DNA from: Aquipseudomonas alcaligenes_A | GTDB taxonomy: Bacteria; Pseudomonadota; Gammaproteobacteria; Pseudomonadales; Pseudomonadaceae | Assembly: GCA_048595745.1 (NCBI GenBank) | Contig: CP184361.1 | Length of the DNA stretch: 64,000 bases | Strand: one strand, 5' to 3' | Part shown: positions 25,991-34,443 of the stretch, one piece after another | Numbering within the stretch: position 1 is the stretch's first letter | Layout of the letters: each line of letters opens with the position of its first letter | Made by a program: the position numbers and the translations under genes | Notes under the pieces: model-generated | Database searches by the model: none | The model's input: only the letters and a program-made list of their open reading frames with translations | What the model was told of the DNA's origin: nothing

Positions 25991-27349
25991 TCACACCGAC
26001 AGCAGCAGGAACTCACGCTCCCAGGAGCTGATCACGCGCTTGAAGTTCTCGTGCTCGGCGCGCTTGACCGCGACGTAGCCACGCACGAACTTCTCGCCCA
26101 GGTACTTCTCGGCGTCCTTGCAGGCTTCCATACGCTCCAGGGCGCTCTCGATGGTCACCGGCAGGCGCAGGTTGCGACGCTCGTAGCCGCGCCCCTTGAC
26201 CGGCGCGCTGGGCTTGAGGCCCTCGACCATGCCGATGTAGCCGCACAGCAGCGAGGCCGCCAGCACCAGGTAGGGGTTGGCGTCGGCACCAGCCAGGCGG
26301 TTTTCCACGCGGCGGTTCTGCGGCGAGGCTTCCGGCACGCGCAGGCCCACGGTGCGGTTCTCCTCGCCCCACTCGACGTTCACCGGTGCCGAGGTATCCG
26401 GCAGGAAGCGGCGGAACGAGTTGACGTTCGGCGCGAACAGCGGCAGTACCTCGGGGATGTACTTCTGCAGGCCGCCGATGTGGTGCATGAACAGTTCGCT
26501 CATGGTGCCATCGGCGTTGGAGAACAGGTTCTTGCCGGTCTTGATATCCACCACACTCTGGTGAATGTGCATGGCGCTGCCCGGCTGATCGGTAATCGGC
26601 TTGGCCATGAAGGTAGCCGCCACGTCATGCTTGAGCGCGGCCTCGCGCATGGTGCGCTTGAACACGGTGATCTGGTCGGCCAGGTGCAGCGCGTCGCCGT
26701 GACGGAAGTTGATTTCCATCTGCGCCGGACCGTCTTCGTGGATCAGCGTATCGAGGTCCAGGTCCTGCAGTTCGCACCAGTCGTAGACGTCCTCGAACAG
26801 CGGGTCGAATTCGTTGGCCGCGTCGATGGAAAAGGACTGGCGACCGACTTCCGGGCGACCGGAGCGGCCCATGGGCGCTACCAGCGGGAAGTCCGGGTCG
26901 CTGTTGCGCTTGGTCAGATAGAACTCCATCTCCGGCGCGACGATCGGCTTCCAGCCCTTGTCGGCATAGAGCTTGAGGATCTTCTTGAGGACGTTGCGCG
27001 GCGACAGCTCGATCGGGTTGCCCTGCTTGTCGAAGGTGTCGTGGATCACCATCGCAGTGGGCTCGATGGCCCAGGGCACGAGGAACACGGCGTTCTCGTC
27101 GGGACGGCAGAACATGTCGATGTCCGCCTCGTCGAGCAGCTCGTAATAGATGTCGTCCTCGACGTAGTCGCCGGTCACGGTCTGCAGCAGCACACTCTCG
27201 GGGAGGCGCATGCCCTTCTCGTCGAGGAACTTGTTGGTCGGCGAAATCTTGCCACGGGCTATGCCGGTAAGATCGCTGATCAAGCATTCAACTTCGGTGA
27301 TTTTGCGTTCTTTCAGCCAGCTGGTGAGCTGGTCTAGCTTGGTACTCAT
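25991..27349 (-). CDS. spuB: Gamma-glutamylpolyamine synthetase SpuB
   Basis: Glutamine synthetase-family ligase, 452 residues. Joins glutamate to putrescine or another polyamine with ATP. It has the GS beta-grasp N-domain (TEVECLISDLTGIARGK) and the catalytic domain with APEMEFYL metal ligands, PGSAMHIHQSV, and NRLAGADANPYL near the C-terminal part. The class lacks the adenylylation tyrosine motif of nitrogen-assimilating GlnA. It is the second gene of the operon, after the SpuA hydrolase that removes the gamma-glutamyl group. A second paralogue (spuI) lies divergently upstream. Confidence 0.95.
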   Translation of the reverse strand: MSTKLDQLTSWLKERKITEVECLISDLTGIARGKISPTNKFLDEKGMRLPESVLLQTVTGDYVEDDIYYELLDEADIDMFCRPDENAVFLVPWAIEPTAMVIHDTFDKQGNPIELSPRNVLKKILKLYADKGWKPIVAPEMEFYLTKRNSDPDFPLVAPMGRSGRPEVGRQSFSIDAANEFDPLFEDVYDWCELQDLDLDTLIHEDGPAQMEINFRHGDALHLADQITVFKRTMREAALKHDVAATFMAKPITDQPGSAMHIHQSVVDIKTGKNLFSNADGTMSELFMHHIGGLQKYIPEVLPLFAPNVNSFRRFLPDTSAPVNVEWGEENRTVGLRVPEASPQNRRVENRLAGADANPYLVLAASLLCGYIGMVEGLKPSAPVKGRGYERRNLRLPVTIESALERMEACKDAEKYLGEKFVRGYVAVKRAEHENFKRVISSWEREFLLLSV

Positions 27350-27397
27350 AGAGACCTCAGGGTTGTAGAGCGGCTACTGCGGACCGGTTAAAGCCTA

Positions 27398-27417
27398 GCG
27401 AAACCTCCCAGTTTCGC
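27398..27417 (-). promoter_or_regulatory. Intercistronic hairpin between spuA and spuB
   Basis: GCGAAAC / GTTTCGC stem with a 6-nt loop, flanked by two copies of ACCGGTT (27383 and 27421 region). It lies in the 87-bp gap between spuA and spuB. Confidence 0.45.
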
Positions 27418-27436
27418 CGACCGGTTGCTCACCTAC

Positions 27437-28189
27437 TCAGCGTTGCCCCGCCTTCTTCCTGCATGCCTCACCAAAGGCCTGGAAGATGGCGAGATAATTC
27501 GGGTTCGATCGCACCTGCCACTCCGGGTGCCACTGCACCCCGAGCGCGAAACTTGGCGCACCTTCGACGGAGAAGGCTTCGATCAACCCGTCAGGCGCCA
27601 GTGCTTCTACGCGAAGGCCCGGCGCCAGACGCTGAACGCCCTGGCCATGAATGGAATTGACTTGAATCTCGTCCGGCAAGCCGATGCCGGCGAGCACACC
27701 GCCCTGTTGCACGCGAACGACGTGGCGGGGGGCGTATTGGATCTCGACCGGCTGGTCAGCCGGCTCGCGGTGGTCCATCATGCCAGTCACCTCCTGCACG
27801 CGCTGGTGCAGGGTGCCGCCGAAGGCCACGTTCATTTCCTGGAAGCCGCGACAGATACCCAGCACCGGGATTCCGGCGTCGATGGCCTTGCGAATCAGAG
27901 GCAGCGTGGTGGCGTCGCGGCAGGTATCGTGATGTGTGCCGGGCGCGCTGGCCGGGCCACTATAATGATGAGGTTCGACGTTCGACGGCGAACCGGTGAA
28001 CAGCAGGCCGTCGACGCTGGCCAGCAGGGTGTCGTGATCGATCAGCTCGCCCAGCGCCGGAATCACCAGGGGCAGCGCATCGGCCCCCACCGCCACGGCG
28101 CGCACGTATTTGTCGCCGACTATGTGGTTGGGATGCAGACCGACCTGCTTGGTGCAGGCCGTGACGCCGATGATCGGCAGGCGCAACAT
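27437..28189 (-). CDS. spuA: Gamma-glutamyl-GABA hydrolase SpuA (PuuD-like)
   Basis: Class I glutamine amidotransferase-type hydrolase, 250 residues. It cleaves gamma-glutamyl-GABA to glutamate and GABA, the last step of the gamma-glutamylated putrescine route. The nucleophile is C113 in LGICRGFQEMN; the catalytic histidine is in GVQWHPEW near the C-terminus. It is the first gene of the minus-strand spu operon and diverges from spuI across a 276-bp region that must hold both promoters. Confidence 0.95.
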   Translation of the reverse strand: MLRLPIIGVTACTKQVGLHPNHIVGDKYVRAVAVGADALPLVIPALGELIDHDTLLASVDGLLFTGSPSNVEPHHYSGPASAPGTHHDTCRDATTLPLIRKAIDAGIPVLGICRGFQEMNVAFGGTLHQRVQEVTGMMDHREPADQPVEIQYAPRHVVRVQQGGVLAGIGLPDEIQVNSIHGQGVQRLAPGLRVEALAPDGLIEAFSVEGAPSFALGVQWHPEWQVRSNPNYLAIFQAFGEACRKKAGQR

Positions 28190-28465
28190 GGGACACCCGT
28201 TCTTATGCTGTTGTCAGGTGAGGCCGAGATTAGCCTTGTTCAATTTATTACACAATAGGGCTGTAAAAAATCGAACACACACGACTGAGCAGCAGGTCCG
28301 ACAGGGCTGACCAGCCGGTCCGAAAACCTCGCAACGCCCCAAAACTGGCCATCGAGCACCGTTTCAGGGCAGAATGGGACGCTATTGACAGCCTAGGGTG
28401 TTTGATATTGACTCAGGGCTGCTTAAGCGAATGATTGAAATTTTTAACAATAAAGGTGTTGCATC
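28190..28465. promoter_or_regulatory. Divergent spuA / spuI promoter region
   Basis: An A+T-rich 276-bp gap between divergent starts. On the plus strand TTGACA at 28385-28390 could be a -35 box for spuI, but the best -10 candidate (TATTGA after 15 bp) is weak. On the minus side an A+T run around 28236-28270 precedes spuA. No clear palindrome was found. Polyamine induction through this region is expected from P. aeruginosa biology, not shown by sequence. Confidence 0.5.
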
Positions 28466-29845
28466 ATGTCGGTACCCCCGCGTGCCGTTCAGCTCAACGA
28501 GGCGAACGCGTTCCTTAAGGAACATCCGGAAGTCCAGTTCGTTGACCTTCTGATTGCTGATATGAATGGGGTGGTGCGCGGTAAGCGCATCGAACGTAAC
28601 AGCCTGCACAAGGTGTACGAAAAGGGCATCAACCTGCCCGCCTCGCTGTTTGCCCTCGACATCAACGGCTCTACTGTAGAAAGCACCGGCCTCGGCCTGG
28701 ATATCGGCGACGCCGACCGCATCTGCTTCCCCATTCCCAATACCCTGTGCAATGAGCCCTGGCAGAAGCGCCCCACCGCGCAGCTGCTGATGACCATGCA
28801 TGAAATGGACGGCAAGCCGTTCTTCGCCGACCCACGCGAAGTGCTGCGCCAGGTCGTGGCCAAGTTCGACGAGATGAACTTGAAGATCTGCGCCGCCTTT
28901 GAGCTGGAGTTCTACCTGATCGATCAGGAGAACGTGAACGGCCGCCCCCAGCCGCCGCGCTCGCCGATGTCGGGCAAACGCCCGCAATCGACCCAGGTGT
29001 ACCTGATCGACGACCTCGACGAGTACGTCGACTGCCTGCAGGACATGCTGGAAGCCGCCAAGGAGCAGGGCATCCCGGCCGACGCCATCGTCAAGGAAAG
29101 CGCCCCGGCGCAGTTCGAGGTGAACCTGCACCACACCGAGGACGCGATCAAGGCCTGCGACTACGCGCTGCTGCTCAAGCGCCTGATCAAGAACATCGCC
29201 TACGACCATGAAATGGACACCACCTTCATGGCCAAGCCCTACCCGGGCCAGGCGGGCAACGGCCTGCACGTGCACATCTCGCTGCTCGACAAGACCACCG
29301 GCAAGAACATCTTCACCAGCGATGATCCCCAGGAGAACGCCGCACTGCGCCACGCGATCGGCGGTGTCCTGGAGACCATGCCGGCGTCCATGGCCTTCCT
29401 CTGCCCCAACGTCAACTCGTACCGCCGCTTCGGCGCCCAGTTCTACGTGCCCAACGCGCCGAGCTGGGGCCTGGACAACCGCACCGTGGCCGTGCGCGTA
29501 CCGACCGGCAGCGCCGACGCCGTGCGCATCGAACACCGCGTGGCCGGTGCCGATGCCAACCCCTACCTGATGATGGCAGCGATTCTCGCCGGCATTCACC
29601 ACGGTCTGACCAACCAGATCGATCCGGGTGATCCGATCGAGGGCAACTCCTACGAACAGCTGGAACAAAGCCTGCCGAACAACCTGCGCGATGCCCTGCG
29701 CGAGCTGGACGACAGCGAAGTGCTGAACAAGTACATCAGCCCGGACTACATCGACATCTTCGTCGCGTGCAAGGAAGCCGAACTGCAGGAGTTCGAGACC
29801 ACCATCTCCGATCTCGAATACAACTGGTACCTGCATACCGTTTGA
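28466..29845 (+). CDS. spuI: Gamma-glutamylpolyamine synthetase, GlnA-family (SpuI)
   Basis: Glutamine synthetase-family protein, 459 residues, with N-domain VDLLIADMNGVVRGKRI, metal site AAFELEFYL, catalytic GNGLHVHISL and HRVAGADANPYLMM. It is the orthologue by position of P. aeruginosa PA0296 (SpuI), a gamma-glutamylputrescine synthetase. AAAGG lies 8 bp before the ATG. It is divergent from spuA and ends in a clear terminator. Substrate choice between putrescine, cadaverine and others cannot be read from sequence. Confidence 0.93.
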   Translation: MSVPPRAVQLNEANAFLKEHPEVQFVDLLIADMNGVVRGKRIERNSLHKVYEKGINLPASLFALDINGSTVESTGLGLDIGDADRICFPIPNTLCNEPWQKRPTAQLLMTMHEMDGKPFFADPREVLRQVVAKFDEMNLKICAAFELEFYLIDQENVNGRPQPPRSPMSGKRPQSTQVYLIDDLDEYVDCLQDMLEAAKEQGIPADAIVKESAPAQFEVNLHHTEDAIKACDYALLLKRLIKNIAYDHEMDTTFMAKPYPGQAGNGLHVHISLLDKTTGKNIFTSDDPQENAALRHAIGGVLETMPASMAFLCPNVNSYRRFGAQFYVPNAPSWGLDNRTVAVRVPTGSADAVRIEHRVAGADANPYLMMAAILAGIHHGLTNQIDPGDPIEGNSYEQLEQSLPNNLRDALRELDDSEVLNKYISPDYIDIFVACKEAELQEFETTISDLEYNWYLHTV

Positions 29846-29856
29846 TGCAACACCCC

Positions 29857-29885
29857 AACGCCGGCCGCAGTGCCGGCGTTGTTTT
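29857..29885 (+). terminator. spuI terminator
   Basis: AACGCCGGC / GCCGGCGTT, 9-bp stem with 6-nt loop followed by GTTTTA, 12 bp past the spuI stop. Confidence 0.85.
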
Positions 29886-29968
29886 ATCTGCCGCCTGCGC
29901 TTTGCCGACCGTCACTCCAAGTGCGCGGTGTGGCAAAGCCTTGCCCGACAATCACCTAGGAGGTCGTC

Positions 29969-31024
29969 ATGTTTCGCATTCTTGCTCCGCTGCTGCTGAC
30001 CCTCGCCCCGGGGCTCGCGGCGGCTGCCGACAGCATCCGGGTCTACAACTGGAACGACTACATTGCCCCGCAGGTGCTGGCGGACTTCACCAAGGCCACC
30101 GGCATCGCCGTGGAGTACCACACCTACGCCTCGGCCGAGGAACTCGACAAGATCCTCGCCAGCGGCGAGAGCATCGACATCGCCGTGCCCTCTCAGAACG
30201 ACCTGCCGCCGCTGATCAAGGCCGGGCTGGTGCAGCCGCTGGACATGAGCCGCCTGCCCAACCGCAAGCATCTGGACAAGCAGCTGCTGAGCAAGCTGGC
30301 CGCCGTGGACCCGCAGAACCGCTATGCCGTGCCCTACCTGTGGGGCGCCGTGGGCCTGGCGATCAACACGCCACAGGCCGAAGCGGCCTACGGCGGGCCG
30401 CTGCCCTCCAGTTGGAGCCTGCTGTTCGACCCGGCGCAGAGCAGCAAGCTGGCCTCCTGCGGCGTCAGCGTGCTGGATGCCCCGGACGAGATGTTCTACA
30501 ACCTGCTCAGCTACCAGGGCCGCAGCCTCACCAACAGCTCGCCAGGGCGCCTGCGCAAGGCCGGCGAGGCACTGATGGGCCTGCGTCCGAACCTGCGCTA
30601 CGTGGACAGCGAGCGCTACATCGACGACCTCAACCAAGGCAAGCTGTGCGTGGCCGTGGCCTGGGTCGGCGACGCCCTGGGCGCCAGCGATGCCGGGCAG
30701 CCGGTGCAGTTTGTGGTACCGGAAGAAGGCTCCACGCTGTTCATCGACAACCTGGTGATCCCGTCCAGCGCGCGGCGTGCCGACCTGGCCCACCAGTTCA
30801 TCGACTACCTGATGCAGCCGCAGGTCGCCGCGCAGATCAGCAGCGAGACGCTCTACCCGAGCGCCAACCTCGGGGCGCAGCAGTTCCTCGAACCCAAGCT
30901 GCGCGAGCAGTTGGGGCGCAACCTGGACAGCGCCAAGAATCGCCTGTTCGCCCTGATGCCGCTGTCGGACAAGCTGAAGAGCGCACGCGACGAAACCTGG
31001 ACCCGCTTCCGCGACGGCAGCTGA
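29969..31024 (+). CDS. Periplasmic polyamine-binding protein (PotF-like)
   Basis: A 351-residue secreted receptor; signal peptide ends near AAAAD and the mature part starts SIRVYNWNDYIAPQVLADFT, as in SpuD and SpuE. It is a third polyamine-binding protein in this locus and corresponds by position to PA0295. No permease is adjacent; it may share SpuFGH or serve agmatine uptake with the neighbouring agu genes. AGGAGG lies 6 bp before the ATG. Divergence from SpuD/SpuE is considerable and the protein is about 15 residues shorter. Confidence 0.92.
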   Translation: MFRILAPLLLTLAPGLAAAADSIRVYNWNDYIAPQVLADFTKATGIAVEYHTYASAEELDKILASGESIDIAVPSQNDLPPLIKAGLVQPLDMSRLPNRKHLDKQLLSKLAAVDPQNRYAVPYLWGAVGLAINTPQAEAAYGGPLPSSWSLLFDPAQSSKLASCGVSVLDAPDEMFYNLLSYQGRSLTNSSPGRLRKAGEALMGLRPNLRYVDSERYIDDLNQGKLCVAVAWVGDALGASDAGQPVQFVVPEEGSTLFIDNLVIPSSARRADLAHQFIDYLMQPQVAAQISSETLYPSANLGAQQFLEPKLREQLGRNLDSAKNRLFALMPLSDKLKSARDETWTRFRDGS

Positions 31025-31166
31025 ACCTCGGGGCGGTGCACAGCGACCGGCAGGTGCCCCGCCACCAGCCGTGACCCGTCCGGTAGCCCCACCCCCTCCC
31101 GACGAACGGCTTGCCACCCCTGCCCGTCTGGCGTCCAATAGCGCCTCGCACGGACAGGAGATGAGC

Positions 31167-31808
31167 ATGCCCCGCCCCGCCACCGCCCGCAAACCCCGCG
31201 CCAGCAGCCAGGCACGCATCGAGCTGATCCTGGCGGCGGCGCGCGAACTGCTCAGCAGCCAGGGCTTCGCCGGCCTGACCATCTATGCGGTGGCCGAGCG
31301 CGCCGAGATTCCACCGTCCTCGGTCTACCACTTCTTCGCCAGCGTGCCGGCGCTGCTCGAGGCGCTCACCGCCGATATCCACGCCGCCTTCCGCGACTGC
31401 CTGCTGCAACCGGTGGAGCATGCCGAACTGCGTAGCTGGCGCGATCTGTCGCGCGTCATCGAACAACGCATGCTGGCGATCTACGCCGCCGACAGCGCCG
31501 CGCGCCAGCTGATCCTGGCTCAGCACGGGCTGTCCGAAGTGATCCAGGCCGACCGCCAGCACGATCTGGAGCTGGGCCGCCTGATGCAGGCCCTGTTCGA
31601 GCGGCACTTCCCGCTGCCACAGCTGCCGGCCGATATCGACGTGTTCGCCCTGGCCATGGAGCTGGGTGATCGGGTCTATGCCCGCTCGGTACAGCTGCAC
31701 GGCGAAATCACCCCGCGCCTGGCCGAGGAAGGCATGCGCGTGTTCGATGCCTATCTGGGCCTGTACCTGCCCGCCGCCCTGCCCAAGCGCGAGCAGCCAC
31801 TGAGCTAA
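31167..31808 (+). CDS. aguR: TetR family regulator of agmatine catabolism (AguR)
   Basis: A 213-residue TetR-type repressor. The N-terminal helix-turn-helix is RIELILAAARELLSSQGFAG...YAVAERAEIPPSSVYHFF; the rest is a helical ligand domain. I chose ATG 31167 because AGGAG ends 6 bp before it; the in-frame ATG at 31161 touches the ribosome site and a longer frame exists upstream. By position and order it is AguR, which in P. aeruginosa represses aguBA and is relieved by agmatine or N-carbamoylputrescine. Palindromic sites follow its stop codon. Confidence 0.9.
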   Translation: MPRPATARKPRASSQARIELILAAARELLSSQGFAGLTIYAVAERAEIPPSSVYHFFASVPALLEALTADIHAAFRDCLLQPVEHAELRSWRDLSRVIEQRMLAIYAADSAARQLILAQHGLSEVIQADRQHDLELGRLMQALFERHFPLPQLPADIDVFALAMELGDRVYARSVQLHGEITPRLAEEGMRVFDAYLGLYLPAALPKREQPLS

Positions 31809-31986
31809 CCGATTTCTATCGGCATCCAACGTCTCGGCAAGACCGCCTCGCCGAGGCCCAGCCACGCCAGGACACTTCAGATCCGGGCACCAAACGGCAG
31901 ATAATTATCAGCAAAAACACACAGCAGAAGCCTGGTCCGATAAAAATCAGCTTTCAAAGCCGATATTTATCGGATATAAATCGGAC
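31809..31986. promoter_or_regulatory. aguBA control region with repeated CCGAT-N4-ATCGG sites (putative AguR operators)
   Basis: Between aguR and aguB lie CCGATTTCTATCGG (31809-31822), CCGATAAAAATCAG (31937-31950, one mismatch), CCGATATTTATCGG (31960-31973, perfect palindrome) and an overlapping CGGATATAAATCGG (31971-31984). A further palindrome GATAATTATC sits at 31900-31909. The spacing and symmetry are those of TetR-type operators, and the neighbour is a TetR regulator. Binding by AguR is inferred. Confidence 0.65.
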
Positions 31987-32049
31987 ATTCGCCGCACCTG
32001 CGGCACCGCCAAGGGTCCGATGACCTGCCCTGCTCCTGTGAGGTGTTCC

Positions 32050-32928
<879 letters not shown>

Positions 32929-32933
32929 TGTCT

Positions 32934-32959
32934 CCCCTCTCCCACGTGTGGGAGAGGGG
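32934..32959. repeat. REP-like hairpin between aguB and aguA
   Basis: Perfect inverted repeat with half-site CCCCTCTCCCAC, 2-nt loop, 5 bp past the aguB stop. The same CCCTCTCCC/GGGAGAGGG core recurs near 50.9, 51.0, 52.2, 52.3 and 55.9 kb. Confidence 0.7.
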
Positions 32960-33035
32960 ACGCCATACCGAACACCGAATGGCCAACCGAGCCTGCGTAG
33001 CACCTGACAACCCTTGTAAAGGACAGGAACACGAC

Positions 33036-34142
33036 ATGACCACCCTCAACAGCACCCCGCGCGCCGACGGCTTCCGCATGCCCGCCGAGTGGGAACCGCA
33101 CAGCCAAACCTGGATGGTCTGGCCCGAGCGCCCGGACAACTGGCGCCTGGGCGGCAAACCGGCGCAGGCGGCGTTCACCGCCGTGGCCAAGGCAATCGCC
33201 GAATTCGAGCCAGTGACGATCTGCGTCTCCGCCGGGCAATACGAGAACGCCCGCGCACGCCTCGACGGCAGCAATATCCGCCTGGTGGAAATCAGCACCG
33301 ACGACGCCTGGGTACGCGACACCGGCCCGACCTTCGTCACCAACGCCAGCGGCGAGGTGCGCGGCGTGGACTGGACCTTCAACGCCTGGGGCGGCTTCGA
33401 TGGCGGCCTGTACTGGCCGTGGCACCGCGATGACCAGGTGGCCAGCAAGATTCTCGAGATCGAGCGCTGCGACCGCTACCGCACCGAGGGCTTCGTGCTG
33501 GAAGGTGGCTCCATCCATGTCGATGGCGAAGGCACCCTGATCACCACCGAGGAATGCCTGCTCAACCGCAACCGCAACCCGCACCTGTCGCGCGAGCAGA
33601 TAGAGCAGATCCTCAGCGACCACCTGGCCATCGACAGCGTGATCTGGCTGCCGGACGGCCTGTTCAACGACGAGACCGATGGCCACGTCGACAACTTCTG
33701 CTGCTACGTGCGCCCCGGCGAGGTGCTGCTGGCCTGGACCGATGACGTGAACGACCCCAACTACCCGCGCTGCCAGGCAGCCATGCGCGTGCTGGAAAGC
33801 GCCCGTGACGCCAAGGGCCGCCAGTTGGTGGTGCACAAGATGCCGATCCCCGGCCCGATCCATGCCAGCGAGGAAGAATGCGCCGGCGTCGATGCCGCCG
33901 AAGGCACCCAGGAGCGCGACCCGTCGATCCGTCTGGCCGGCTCCTACGTCAACTTCCTGATCGTCAACGGCGGCATCGTTGCGCCGAGCTTCGACGACGC
34001 CAAGGACGAAGAGGCGCGTGCCATCCTCCAGCGCGTATTCCCCGAGCACCGCGTGGTGATGGTGCCCGGCCGCGAGATCCTCCTCGGCGGCGGCAATATC
34101 CACTGCATCACCCAGCAGCAGCCGGCACCGCAAGGACACTGA
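33036..34142 (+). CDS. aguA: Agmatine deiminase
   Basis: Guanidine-modifying enzyme (PPAD family) that hydrolyses agmatine to N-carbamoylputrescine and ammonia; 368 residues, the exact length known for AguA. The nucleophile is C357 in GGGNIHC; other active-site segments are DDAWVRDTGPTF and EGGSIHVDGEG, and DGHVDNFC with the catalytic histidine. ATG 33036 chosen by similarity and AAAGGA upstream. It lies 107 bp after aguB, separated by a REP-like hairpin. Confidence 0.97.
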   Translation: MTTLNSTPRADGFRMPAEWEPHSQTWMVWPERPDNWRLGGKPAQAAFTAVAKAIAEFEPVTICVSAGQYENARARLDGSNIRLVEISTDDAWVRDTGPTFVTNASGEVRGVDWTFNAWGGFDGGLYWPWHRDDQVASKILEIERCDRYRTEGFVLEGGSIHVDGEGTLITTEECLLNRNRNPHLSREQIEQILSDHLAIDSVIWLPDGLFNDETDGHVDNFCCYVRPGEVLLAWTDDVNDPNYPRCQAAMRVLESARDAKGRQLVVHKMPIPGPIHASEEECAGVDAAEGTQERDPSIRLAGSYVNFLIVNGGIVAPSFDDAKDEEARAILQRVFPEHRVVMVPGREILLGGGNIHCITQQQPAPQGH

Positions 34143-34155
34143 TTGCTGCGCCGAC

Positions 34156-34179
34156 AAAGCCCGCTTCGGCGGGCTTTTT
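34156..34179 (+). terminator. aguBA terminator
   Basis: AAAGCCCGC / GCGGGCTTT stem of 9 bp, TTCG loop, then T's, 14 bp past the aguA stop. Confidence 0.9.
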
Positions 34180-34229
34180 CATGGGCACAAAAAAACACCG
34201 GGTGGCGGGCCGTGGTCGAACACCGCCCT

Positions 34230-34374
34230 GTAGCCCGGATGCAATCCGGGACCGGAGCGGCCTGTGTCCCGGATTGCATCCGGGCACCACTGCACGGCAA
34301 GGCCGCCGCTTTCTCCCTCCGGAAGAGGTCCGGGGTGAGAGAGAGCTCAGCCTCCCGGATTGCATCCGGGCTAC
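34230..34374. repeat. Cluster of three REP sequences (GTAGCCCGGATGCAATCCGGG type)
   Basis: Three copies of an 18-21-bp palindromic repeat: 34230-34250 forward (GTAGCCCGGATGCAATCCGGG), 34268-34285 and 34354-34374 (CCCGGATTGCATCCGGGCTAC) inverted. Such TAGCCCGGATGC...ATCCGGG repeats are widespread in Pseudomonas intergenic DNA. The cluster fills most of the 301-bp gap between aguA and the secreted-protein gene, at the left border of the ECF/subtilase cluster. No gene is seen in this gap. Confidence 0.8.
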
Positions 34375-34406
34375 GACCCGCGCCAGCGGGCTGTTTCACG
34401 CACAAG

Positions 34407-34432
34407 AAAAAGCCCGCCTATCGGCGGGCTTT
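34407..34432. terminator. Terminator at the end of the ECF/subtilase cluster
   Basis: AGCCCGCC / GGCGGGCT stem with 4-nt loop, flanked by AAAA and TTTC. It lies 12 bp past the stop of the minus-strand secreted-protein gene and can work in both directions. Confidence 0.8.
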
Positions 34433-34443
34433 CTATTTGCACC

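Noticed and set aside
24497..27337. A 946-codon plus-strand open frame opposite spuB and spuC
   Set aside because: It is antisense to two full-length conserved enzymes, has His/Val/Gly/Gln-biased composition typical of shadow frames in high-G+C DNA, and no ribosome site or family similarity.
28382..29836. A 484-codon minus-strand open frame opposite spuI
   Set aside because: Shadow of a well-conserved glutamine synthetase family gene; composition typical of antisense frames.
31022..31047. TGAACC-N16-CGAC resembling the ECF-type promoter, after the PotF-like gene
   Set aside because: Spacer is 16 rather than 17 bp, the trailing GAGGGG is missing and there is no A/T run upstream, so it is likely chance.
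34230..34374. Possible insertion-sequence ends at the border of the ECF/subtilase cluster
   Set aside because: The palindromes are ordinary REP sequences; no transposase or integrase gene or target duplication is visible.
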